DNA of 24,081 nt. It comes from Chelonobacter sp006228105 (lineage in GTDB: Bacteria; Pseudomonadota; Gammaproteobacteria; Enterobacterales; Pasteurellaceae). The stretch lies in assembly GCF_006228105.1 (NCBI RefSeq), contig NZ_VDHH01000065.1. The stretch is one strand, 5' to 3'. The notes under the pieces were generated by a model, which ran no database searches, was not told the origin of the DNA, and worked only from the letters and a program-made list of their open reading frames with translations. Of the stretch, positions 7,296 to 14,121 are shown in pieces (the first letter of the stretch is position 1; each line of letters opens with the position of its first letter). Position numbers and translations under genes: made by a program.

Positions 7296-7874
7296 ATGCT
7301 TCAAATGCCCGTTATTCGTATTCTGTTCATGCTGTTTTTTATGTTGCCGTTTGCCTTGCCGTTGTCGGCTAATGCCAACAACATCGAGATTAGTGAGGCA
7401 CAAATCAATCACTATCTGAGCCAAAAATTGGGCTTTAACGATCAATTTAATCTGCCCGGAATAATCAATATCCGCTATAAAGTCGATCAAATGCAAGCAA
7501 ACGTCGGGCGCAATAACAGTAATAAAATCGAGTTGGACGGCATTGTCAGTGCGGCATTTTCTTATAACCACCGGCAATTCGACAGTCGGATCAACTTGGT
7601 ATTTGATGTGGAACCCGAATATAACGCCGAGCAGGGCGCAGTTTATCTGAAAAATTTGCGGATGTTGCGCTGGTCGTCGCAGCCGCAAAAATATGCCGAC
7701 CAGCTGCAATTGATTATGCCGATGTTAAACAACACTGTGCAAACGCTGCTGAATCAATTTCCGGTGTACACTCTCGACAGCAACGATGCCACCCAAAATA
7801 TGATTAAACAGATGGTAAAAAAATTGCGTGTCAGCGATGGCAAAATCGTATTGGAAACATCCACTTTGTTGTAG
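7296..7874 (+). CDS. YceB-like exported protein (DUF1439)
   Basis: The protein resembles E. coli YceB along its length: E-INHYLSQKLGFNDQFNLPG near the start, a VGRNNSNKIELDG block corresponding to YceB IGREEPNKVTLTG, and EQGAVYLKNLRML corresponding to KGAIFLKEMEVV. Function is unknown; YceB is an outer-membrane lipoprotein of the lipid-binding-like DUF1439 family. Here the signal peptide (LFMLFFMLPFALPLSANA) has an AxA-type site and no lipobox cysteine, so the mature protein should be periplasmic. I use the ATG at 7296 because AAGGA (7283-7287) lies eight bases upstream; the ATG at 7287 overlaps that site. Confidence 0.8.
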   Translation: MLQMPVIRILFMLFFMLPFALPLSANANNIEISEAQINHYLSQKLGFNDQFNLPGIINIRYKVDQMQANVGRNNSNKIELDGIVSAAFSYNHRQFDSRINLVFDVEPEYNAEQGAVYLKNLRMLRWSSQPQKYADQLQLIMPMLNNTVQTLLNQFPVYTLDSNDATQNMIKQMVKKLRVSDGKIVLETSTLL

Positions 7875-7894
7875 ATCCGCCTCACAGGTTTGAT

Positions 7895-7923
7895 AAAAAA
7901 TAGTGGCGTCATCTCTGACGCCA
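7895..7923 (-). terminator. Intrinsic terminator after nagK
   Basis: TGGCGTCA-tctc-TGACGCCA is an 8-bp perfect stem with a 4-nt loop (7904-7923); on the minus strand it is followed by TATTTTTTATC. It lies 13 bp past the nagK stop, between two convergent genes, and may also slow transcripts from the YceB-like gene. Confidence 0.8.
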
Positions 7924-7936
7924 TCAACAGATCGAC

Positions 7937-8854
7937 CTAGCGGCTTAAAAACAGCGCCGCTGCGCCACGCACGCCGCCGGAGTCGCCATATTTAGCTTTT
8001 TTGATCACCGGTACTACCGCACTTCGCATCAAATGTGCCGGTAAGGCTTTCGGCAACGCTTGATACAGATAATCAAAGTTAGATAAGCCTCCGCCCAGTA
8101 CGATCATATCCGGATCCAATGCCGTGATAATATTGCCAATGCTGATTGCGGTTAATTCAATAAACAGCTGTACAAAACTGACAGCCGTGGCATCGTTGGC
8201 ATAAAATCGTTCAATAATGGTTTTTGCCGACAGCGTCTCACCTTTGAGATCACGATACAACATTTCAAAGCCGCGACCGGACAGGTAAGTATCCAAACAG
8301 GCGCGATTGCCGCAGCCACACTCATAGATTGGGGCTTTATCCCAACCTAATAATTTTAAGGCGTGATAGTTGAGTTGAATATGCCCCAACTCACCGGCCA
8401 TACCGACATGACCGGAATGGGCTTTGCCGTTGAACACCAAGCCACCGCCAAAGCCAGTGCCCAAAATCAAGCCCAACACAAACGGATATTGCTGATTCTC
8501 TTCCGCCCAAGCTTCAGAAATTGCAAAACAGTTGGCATCATTTTCTGCCCGCACTTCGCGATCTAAACGCTGGCTCAAATCAAAAATAATCGGGCGATTA
8601 TCCGCCGCACGAATATTGGTGATCTCCGCCAATCCCGTTTCGCGGTTAACAAACCCGGGAATACCAATCCCCACCGACCCTTTGCATTCGAACAGGCAGT
8701 CGGCACGCTCTACCAGCCCGGCAACGGCTTCAATCCATTCATGATAATCCTCTTTCGGGGTGTTGACCCGTTCACTGTGCAATTTTTCCAATTTTTGGTT
8801 AAACACCGCCAATTCAATTTTGGTGCCGCCAATATCCAATCCGTAATAATACAT
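7937..8854 (-). CDS. nagK: N-acetyl-D-glucosamine kinase
   Basis: ROK-family sugar kinase that phosphorylates GlcNAc, for example from cell-wall recycling, to GlcNAc-6-phosphate. The 305-residue protein aligns along its whole length with E. coli NagK (303). It has the ATP-binding DIGGTK (7-12), catalytic Asp106 in ENDAN, the ROK block LILGTGFGGGLVFNG, and the zinc site made by H158 (GELGH) with CGCGNRAC (C179, C181, C186). The start ATG has a GGAG ribosome site. It stands alone, ending in a terminator at 7895-7923. An uptake signal (8016-8024) encodes Ser-Ala-Val near the C-terminus. Confidence 0.96.
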   Translation of the reverse strand: MYYYGLDIGGTKIELAVFNQKLEKLHSERVNTPKEDYHEWIEAVAGLVERADCLFECKGSVGIGIPGFVNRETGLAEITNIRAADNRPIIFDLSQRLDREVRAENDANCFAISEAWAEENQQYPFVLGLILGTGFGGGLVFNGKAHSGHVGMAGELGHIQLNYHALKLLGWDKAPIYECGCGNRACLDTYLSGRGFEMLYRDLKGETLSAKTIIERFYANDATAVSFVQLFIELTAISIGNIITALDPDMIVLGGGLSNFDYLYQALPKALPAHLMRSAVVPVIKKAKYGDSGGVRGAAALFLSR

Positions 8855-8867
8855 AATCTACTCCGTT

Positions 8868-8889
8868 AACAATCATTGTTTAGATTCTA
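8868..8889 (-). promoter_or_regulatory. nagK promoter region with a small palindrome
   Basis: A good -10 (TAGAAT on the minus strand, 8884-8889) lies about 30 bp before nagK, with no clear -35. Just after it sits the perfect odd palindrome AACAAT-C-ATTGTT (8868-8880), a place where a repressor could block initiation. The regulator is unknown; it does not look like a standard NagC site. Confidence 0.3.
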
Positions 8890-9058
8890 GCGAAAAACCG
8901 CCGTTATTTCTTTGACACATTGCACGGAATCGCAAAAAAAGGTGGAAAAATGCAAAAGGTGGCGCTGTCTATTGAATCTATTTAAAAAAAGAGACAAGCT
9001 TTAAGCCAAGTGCGGTTATACTGCCGTATATTAAATCAGCATAGAATAAGGAAAAATA

Positions 9059-9733
9059 ATGTCAAAAATTCAATTAGTCGCGGAAGCTCAGTTGCCGACT
9101 AAATTCGGTATTTTCCGGATGGTCGGTTTTGAATTTCCCGATACCCACAAAGAACACGCAGCTCTGGTGATGGGCGATATCAGCGACAGCGAACACAATC
9201 CGGTGCTGGCACGAATCCACTCCGAGTGTTTAACCGGTGATGCCTTGCATAGCCTGAAATGTGATTGCGGCTTCCAACTGGAAACCGCACTTCGCCAAAT
9301 CAGTGAAGCCGGGCGCGGCGTGCTGATTTATCACCGTGAAGAGGGGCGAGGAATTGGCTTGATCAATAAAATCAGAGCGTATTCGCTACAAGATCAGGGA
9401 CTGGATACCATCGAAGCCAATGAAGCACTGGGTTTTGCTGCCGATGAGCGCAATTTTGCGGTCTGTGCTGATATTTTCGAGCTGCTAGGCGTTAAGAAAG
9501 TGCGGTTGCTGACCAATAACCCCAACAAAATCGACACAATGCGCGAAGCGGGCATCAACGTAGTCGAGCGAGTGGCGCTGAATGTTGGCGAAAACCGTTA
9601 TAACACTGCTTATCTAAGCACTAAAGCCGAGAAAATGGGGCATTTGATTGTGCATAGCCATGAGAATAAGGAACATGACCAACATCAACACGGTGTTTGC
9701 TGTTCCTGCCAGCGCGAACAAATTAGCGAATAA
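9059..9733 (+). CDS. ribA: GTP cyclohydrolase II
   Basis: First step of riboflavin synthesis: converts GTP to 2,5-diamino-6-ribosylamino-pyrimidinone phosphate, formate and pyrophosphate. The zinc site ECLTGD...LKCDCG gives C57, C68 and C70, followed by YHREEGRGIGL and the nucleotide-binding C-terminal half. The first ~196 residues match E. coli RibA; the remaining ~28 form a tail rich in His and Cys (H199, H201, H206, H209, H211, C214, C215, C217). The start has an AAGGA site at normal spacing. Single-gene unit; no FMN riboswitch seen upstream. Three uptake signals lie in or just before the gene. Confidence 0.96.
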   Translation: MSKIQLVAEAQLPTKFGIFRMVGFEFPDTHKEHAALVMGDISDSEHNPVLARIHSECLTGDALHSLKCDCGFQLETALRQISEAGRGVLIYHREEGRGIGLINKIRAYSLQDQGLDTIEANEALGFAADERNFAVCADIFELLGVKKVRLLTNNPNKIDTMREAGINVVERVALNVGENRYNTAYLSTKAEKMGHLIVHSHENKEHDQHQHGVCCSCQREQISE

Positions 9734-9745
9734 GTTCAATTTTGA

Positions 9746-9776
9746 ACCACTGACAAGTGGTGTTAAAAATATTTTT
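9746..9776 (+). terminator. Possible terminator after ribA
   Basis: ACCACT-GACA-AGTGGT (6-bp stem, 9746-9761) is followed by GTTAAAAATATTTTT. The T-run comes late, so this is a weak candidate; a second small palindrome (GTTCAA-TT-TTGAAC) directly precedes it. Confidence 0.35.
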
Positions 9777-9800
9777 GTAGGGCGTATTGCATACGCCCTA
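9777..9800. repeat. GTAG-type palindrome (single REP-like hairpin)
   Basis: GTAG followed by a near-perfect hairpin: TAGGGCGTAT-tgc-ATACGCCCTA, 10-bp stem and 3-nt loop. It sits between convergent ribA and ghrB. It shares the GTAG-GG-GCG head with the REPIN-like pair at 251-357 but has a different stem, as related REP variants do. It may also help end transcription of ghrB. Confidence 0.55.
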
Positions 9801-9818
9801 TATGGTATGTGAAATCAC

Positions 9819-10793
9819 TTAATTAACCCGATACACCGTTTTCTGCGGATCGTTCGGATACAACAAGCTATTGATCAGATTATCCACCGCACAACTCTGC
9901 ATCGCGAAACGGGTTTCTGCGGTCGCCGAGCCGATGTGCGGCAGGCAGACAATATTGTCCAGAGTCAATAATGGCGAGTCTGTGGCAATTGGTTCTGATT
10001 GATAAACATCTAAGCCTGCCGCCAAAATTTGTTTGTTTTTTAACGCCCGATACAGCGCCTGCTCATCAACGGTATTGCCACGTCCAAGATTGATAAACAC
10101 CGCACTTGGCTTCATCAGTGCGAATTGTTTTTCACCAATCAGGTTTTGGGTTTCCACCGTTGACGGCAAAATATTGACCACAAAATCAGCGCTGCTCAGC
10201 AGTTGATCCAGCTCAGCACGTTGCGCTTGAAAAGTGCGGTCAATCTCCGGTTTATCATGGCGTGCGCTGTAGCTCACCTTCATATCAAACCCCAAATAAG
10301 CCCGTTTGGCTATTGCTTGTCCGATGCGCCCCATGCCTAAAATAGCCAGTGTTTTATGGTGCAAATCCACCCCAAAATAGCCGCTTTCGCTCTGCTTATG
10401 CCATTGTCCCTGTTTCACCACCGCATTGAGTTCACATACCCTTCGCGCAGCCGCCAGCATCAAGGCAAACGCCAAATCCGCTACCGTATCGTTCAACACA
10501 TACGGCGTGTGGGTTAATGTGATTTGTCGGCGCTGTAATGCAGGTAAATCATATTGATCATAACCGACCGAAACAGTGGAAGCGACCTTCAATAATGGCG
10601 CTTGTTGCAACAATGCCTCATCAACACGCAAGCCAGTACCGATTATGCCGACCGCCGTTGCCAACTGTTGGCGCAATAGCGGCATTGTTTCAGCAGACAG
10701 CTTCTCAAAAATGACCAGTTGAAAATGCGCTTCTAGTTTACGCAATAATTGAGCTGGCAATTTGGCGTGGACGATCACAACAGGTTTCAACAT
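9819..10793 (-). CDS. ghrB: Glyoxylate/hydroxypyruvate reductase B (2-hydroxyacid dehydrogenase)
   Basis: NAD(P)H-dependent D-2-hydroxyacid dehydrogenase. All 324 residues align with E. coli GhrB (324), including VSVGYD, the cofactor-binding GMGRIG (153-158), and the catalytic residues R238 (LGRGN), E267 (QSEP) and H286 (LPHIGSAT). GhrB reduces glyoxylate, hydroxypyruvate and 2-keto-gluconate-type substrates; the physiological one here is not evident. A strong TAAGGAGG ribosome site overlaps the stop codon of the upstream OppA-like gene, 9 bp away, so it is the last gene of a ychE-like/oppA-like/ghrB operon. Two uptake signals lie inside (10099, 10232). Confidence 0.88.
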   Translation of the reverse strand: MLKPVVIVHAKLPAQLLRKLEAHFQLVIFEKLSAETMPLLRQQLATAVGIIGTGLRVDEALLQQAPLLKVASTVSVGYDQYDLPALQRRQITLTHTPYVLNDTVADLAFALMLAAARRVCELNAVVKQGQWHKQSESGYFGVDLHHKTLAILGMGRIGQAIAKRAYLGFDMKVSYSARHDKPEIDRTFQAQRAELDQLLSSADFVVNILPSTVETQNLIGEKQFALMKPSAVFINLGRGNTVDEQALYRALKNKQILAAGLDVYQSEPIATDSPLLTLDNIVCLPHIGSATAETRFAMQSCAVDNLINSLLYPNDPQKTVYRVN

Positions 10794-10802
10794 GCTGCCT
10801 CC

Positions 10803-12440
10803 TTACTGTTCGGTTTGCTCGGGGTGTTGTTCTGATTGAGTCAGGTTGATTTTGCGGTACAAATCACGGCTATAAATACTGCTAGTGACTGCTGGGTTGG
10901 CATAGCCCGCCAAGTCAGATTTGATCAGATAGTAGCTATAATACTGAAACAGTGGTAATACCAACTGTTCTTGATTGATCACTTGCTCAATTTGTTGATA
11001 AATTTGCAACCGTTCGGCTTCAGTTACCGCACTTTCAACACTTTTTTGCAACAGCTCGTCCAGCTGTGGGTTGTGGTAAGCGACTTTGTTATTGGCGCTC
11101 TGGCTGTGAAAAATACTAAAAAAAGCCGAAGGATCGGGATAGTCTGCACACCAACCGGAACCAATCAAATCAAAATCCCCTTGCATGCGCTGTTGCAACA
11201 ATTGCTGACGTGTGACTGCCTGCGTCTGAATTTGAATCAAATCAGACTGTGACAACATCTGAATCAAGCGTTGTGCAAGTTGTGGGTGAATACCCTGCTG
11301 CTCATAAGTCAAACGCAAACGTAGTGGCTGACCGCCGTCCACACCTGCCTGTACCAGCAATTGTTCGGTCACTGTCGGCGCCCAGCTCTGCTCCGCTTGC
11401 TGTGACTGCATATCGCGTGGTAAAAATTTAGTATTGATCCGTCCGATATGTGCAATATCGCTATTGATTTCCGGCAGCGAGATCATCGCCGTCAATGCTT
11501 TACGCACCGCACTTTGCGCTAGCCGTGGATGACGAAAATTAAATTCGTAATAATAACTACAGAGTGTCGGCAGTGCCAATTGCTGCATCTGCGGCGGAGC
11601 AGGCTGTGCATCCCCGGCTATTTGACGCACCAGATCATATTTCGCCGGATTATCGCTGCTGTCGAGCGCATGGTAACTGACATTACGAAACGAGACATTA
11701 TCAGCATCCCAGTAAAATGGATTTTTTTCCAACAATAAATCCGTGGTGTGACGGTATAACAGATTATAAGCACCGTTGCTGACCAAAATGCCGTTGCTTT
11801 CGCCCTGATATTGCGGCAACAACGCAACATGGCTTAACATTTGCGGTAGATAGGGCATCGGTTGCGATAAAGTGATTTGCAGCGTCTCGGCATCCAGCGC
11901 TTTAATGCCCAGCATTTCGACACCATATTCTTTGCTCAATACTTTTTCCGCATTTTCAAGCGCCATAAAGCGCAAATATTCGCTGAGTGGATTGTCCGGT
12001 GCCTGCACCGCCAACGCATACCAACTCTGTACAAAATCCTGCGCCGTCAGCGGTTCTCCATTCGACCAACGCAACCCCGGTCTTAACTGAAAGGTCCAAG
12101 TTTTATACTGTTGCTGCTGCCAAGATTGCGCCGCACCACCCTGCACTTTGCCATCTTTATCAATACGCACCAGGCCTTCATACAAATCTTGAATCAGCGG
12201 CAATTGTGAGTCATCAGATAACTGTTGTGGTTGTAAAGTAAAGCCGGAAGTATAAAGCCCACGTTTTAATAGATAACGGCTTTGATCCGGCAGCTCAAGC
12301 GTACTTTGCGGTTGTTTGGTTTCAGGCGCAGGCGATTGCCAATCGCAACCGAAAAGTGAGATCAGCAGTGATAAGCTGCCGAATAGAATAAGCAGCGGTT
12401 TGCAACGGCAGTAAAGTCTTCGCTTAAACCTATTCATCAT
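10803..12440 (-). CDS. Orphan OppA-type solute-binding lipoprotein
   Basis: A 545-residue family-5 extracellular solute-binding protein (SBP_bac_5), the family that binds oligopeptides, dipeptides, nickel or heme for ABC importers. A positively charged start and hydrophobic stretch end in lipobox LFGC (Cys32); the mature part has family blocks such as WTFQLRPGLRWSNGEPLTAQDF and DLIGSGWCADYPDPSAFF. Like gram-negative relatives with a lipobox, it should be membrane-anchored. No oppBCDF permease or ATPase genes lie next to it, so it must share a distant transporter or act alone. It starts 6 bp after the ychE-like stop without a clear ribosome site, suggesting coupling. Similar to the OppA-like gene beside ribA in Haemophilus (from memory). 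Confidence 0.85.
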   Translation of the reverse strand: MMNRFKRRLYCRCKPLLILFGSLSLLISLFGCDWQSPAPETKQPQSTLELPDQSRYLLKRGLYTSGFTLQPQQLSDDSQLPLIQDLYEGLVRIDKDGKVQGGAAQSWQQQQYKTWTFQLRPGLRWSNGEPLTAQDFVQSWYALAVQAPDNPLSEYLRFMALENAEKVLSKEYGVEMLGIKALDAETLQITLSQPMPYLPQMLSHVALLPQYQGESNGILVSNGAYNLLYRHTTDLLLEKNPFYWDADNVSFRNVSYHALDSSDNPAKYDLVRQIAGDAQPAPPQMQQLALPTLCSYYYEFNFRHPRLAQSAVRKALTAMISLPEINSDIAHIGRINTKFLPRDMQSQQAEQSWAPTVTEQLLVQAGVDGGQPLRLRLTYEQQGIHPQLAQRLIQMLSQSDLIQIQTQAVTRQQLLQQRMQGDFDLIGSGWCADYPDPSAFFSIFHSQSANNKVAYHNPQLDELLQKSVESAVTEAERLQIYQQIEQVINQEQLVLPLFQYYSYYLIKSDLAGYANPAVTSSIYSRDLYRKINLTQSEQHPEQTEQ

Positions 12441-12446
12441 TGATTA

Positions 12447-13094
12447 TTAACCATTCACCAAACCGGGAAAGAGATTGCCGATCCCTGCAGCAGCAACTTC
12501 AATGCCCAGCGCCATCAAGATCACCCCCATAATCCGCGTGACCACATTGCTGCCGGTATTGCCTAAGGTTTTCACCACAAATGGTGCAGAGCGGAACAAG
12601 AAATAGCAAAAAACGGAAAAGAGTAAAATGGCAAGGGTGAAGCCGATAAAATCCAGCCAGCTGTGATAGCGTGAAGCCCATACAATAGTTGAGCTGATCG
12701 TGCCCGGCCCTGCCATAATCGGCATTGCCAGTGGCACTACCGCAATGTTGCCGTAATCAGACAGATCCGCACTTTTCTCTTCTTTGTTTTGCTTTTGCTC
12801 GCCTAATTTACCGCTGATCATGCTCATTGCAATCGAGACAATCAAAATACCGCCGGCGATACGGAACGCATTCAGTGAAATATTAAAAAGATTGAGAATG
12901 ATCTGCCCCAGATACAGGCTGGTCAGCAAAATGACTGCAACGGAAATACACATCGTTAAGTTGGTTCTATTACGCTGCGCTTCATATTGGTTAGAGGTCA
13001 TACCAACGAAAATCGGCAGTACGCCGAATGGATTCACCACTGCCACCAAACCGATAAAAAATTGAATATAAATGGAATAATTAAAATCCAGCAT
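12447..13094 (-). CDS. MarC-family inner membrane protein (YchE-like)
   Basis: A multi-pass membrane protein of the MarC/UPF0056 family; about six hydrophobic segments, with the family blocks AVVNPFGVLPIF near the start, FRIAGGILIVSIA, VPLAMPIMAGPGTIS in the middle and RIMGVILMALGIEV near the end. The 215-residue length from the ATG at 13094 equals E. coli YchE. In-frame GTG and TTG codons just upstream (13097, 13100) are closer to the AGAGG site, so the start could be two codons earlier. In E. coli ychE is also next to oppA, which supports the assignment. Function is unknown. Confidence 0.85.
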   Translation of the reverse strand: MLDFNYSIYIQFFIGLVAVVNPFGVLPIFVGMTSNQYEAQRNRTNLTMCISVAVILLTSLYLGQIILNLFNISLNAFRIAGGILIVSIAMSMISGKLGEQKQNKEEKSADLSDYGNIAVVPLAMPIMAGPGTISSTIVWASRYHSWLDFIGFTLAILLFSVFCYFLFRSAPFVVKTLGNTGSNVVTRIMGVILMALGIEVAAAGIGNLFPGLVNG

Positions 13095-13132
13095 CACCAA
13101 TGAACCTCTTTCAACAGCATAATATCTTACCT

Positions 13133-13138
13133 ATTATG
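13133..13138 (-). promoter_or_regulatory. Possible extended -10 promoter for the ychE-like operon
   Basis: On the minus strand TATGGCATAAT contains TG one base before a CATAAT -10 hexamer, about 38 bp before the ychE-like start. No good -35 is visible. It lies in the 72-bp gap after the unknown lipoprotein gene, which has no clear terminator. Confidence 0.35.
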
Positions 13139-13166
13139 CCATACCTGAGAGATGACGGCTATTGTG

Positions 13167-13826
13167 TTAGCCCAGCTGATTAAGCAACACACTGTAACCG
13201 ACCGCAAGGGAACTGTCGTCGGTTTCAACCAGTGTTGCCGAACAGACCGCATTCATCAACCAACGCTGTGCCGTTCCTTGACTCGGGGTTTCCCAGGTAG
13301 ATTCCGGCGCGAACACTTGTGTTTCATCAGTATTGGCGGTATAGGTGTAAGTAATCGCCGTGATACTACTACGTTCGCTACAGTTGTACACTTGGACATT
13401 GGAATAGATCTTAGTTTTGTCACTTGAACCCAGCGATGCCAGACGATAATCGGCAAAGGCACCCAAGCCAACCCGCACTTTGCCTAAACGCACATTGTAC
13501 TCATCAATATAAAGGTAGGCGTTTGGATTAACGGTATCAATATTGTCCAGTTTGACCGGCTTAAATTGTTCTACGGTTTTGCTTTGTTGACTCAGTTGAT
13601 TGACCCAATCTCGGTTTTTTTGTAAGCGCTTGAGGCTATATTCATTCTGTGCACCTTGGTTTGCACTGCTGATATCATAGGAGATCTTGATGACATTCTC
13701 GGTATTATTTCCGACGTGCAGCGAAGGGCGCGGATGTTGCTGATCCCATTGCTTTATAGCGCTGTTTTGACAACCCACCACAGACAACGATAGCGATACG
13801 ACTATTCCAATTGTATTTATATTCAT
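13167..13826 (-). CDS. Unknown lipoprotein (219 aa)
   Basis: Starts MNINTIGIVVSLSLSVVGC, a lipoprotein signal with lipobox VVGC (Cys19) and Gln at +2, which predicts an outer-membrane lipoprotein. The mature part has a helical, Gln-rich segment (YSLKRLQKNRDWVNQLSQQS), then a beta-rich C-terminal domain with many Tyr/Thr (AITYTYTANTDETQVF) and two cysteines (VYNCSE, MNAVCSA) that may pair. I recognise no family. It is the first gene of the minus-strand group and is divergent from parE across a 295-bp gap. Confidence 0.8.
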   Translation of the reverse strand: MNINTIGIVVSLSLSVVGCQNSAIKQWDQQHPRPSLHVGNNTENVIKISYDISSANQGAQNEYSLKRLQKNRDWVNQLSQQSKTVEQFKPVKLDNIDTVNPNAYLYIDEYNVRLGKVRVGLGAFADYRLASLGSSDKTKIYSNVQVYNCSERSSITAITYTYTANTDETQVFAPESTWETPSQGTAQRWLMNAVCSATLVETDDSSLAVGYSVLLNQLG

Positions 13827-13867
13827 CTTATTTTTATACCGTTATCAAAATTGACGCTCACCAAACA

Positions 13868-14005
13868 AATCTCAGTGTTTTTACTTATGCCAACTGCTTG
13901 ACTTTAAAATACTAACTTCAAGTTATTATCTTAACAACCGGCGCCCATTTTATAGCGAATTACAATAAATGTAAAAACACTTTTCTTATTTATCTCACTG
14001 AGATT
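13868..14005. repeat. Long-range interrupted inverted repeat in the lipoprotein-parE gap
   Basis: The 17-bp sequence AATCTCAGTGTTTTTAC (13868-13884) has its inverse split in two on the other side: GTAAAAACAC (13971-13980) and CACTGAGATT (13996-14005), separated by 15 bases. The two inverse blocks both pair with the shared GTG of the left arm. The arms flank AT-rich DNA within the 295-bp divergent region (13827-14121), which otherwise holds only promoter-like sequence. Confidence 0.5.
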
Positions 14006-14048
14006 GCCAGCAAAATAGTTAATCAGCAACAAATAAACCGAATTAAGA

Positions 14049-14078
14049 TTGTCGGTTTCATGGCAGGTTTGATAGAAT
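14049..14078 (+). promoter_or_regulatory. Probable sigma-70 promoter for parE-parC
   Basis: TTGTCG (14049-14054) and TAGAAT (14073-14078) are separated by 18 bp, about 43 bp before the parE start. There is no strong ribosome site before parE. Confidence 0.5.
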
Positions 14079-14121
14079 TGGGCAATTTTGCATTTAACCT
14101 GACATCTGAATAAAAGCCGAT

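Noticed and set aside
8855..9058. Possible FMN riboswitch before ribA
   Set aside because: The 204-bp region lacks the conserved RFN blocks; it holds only promoter-like sequence, an uptake signal and a ribosome site.
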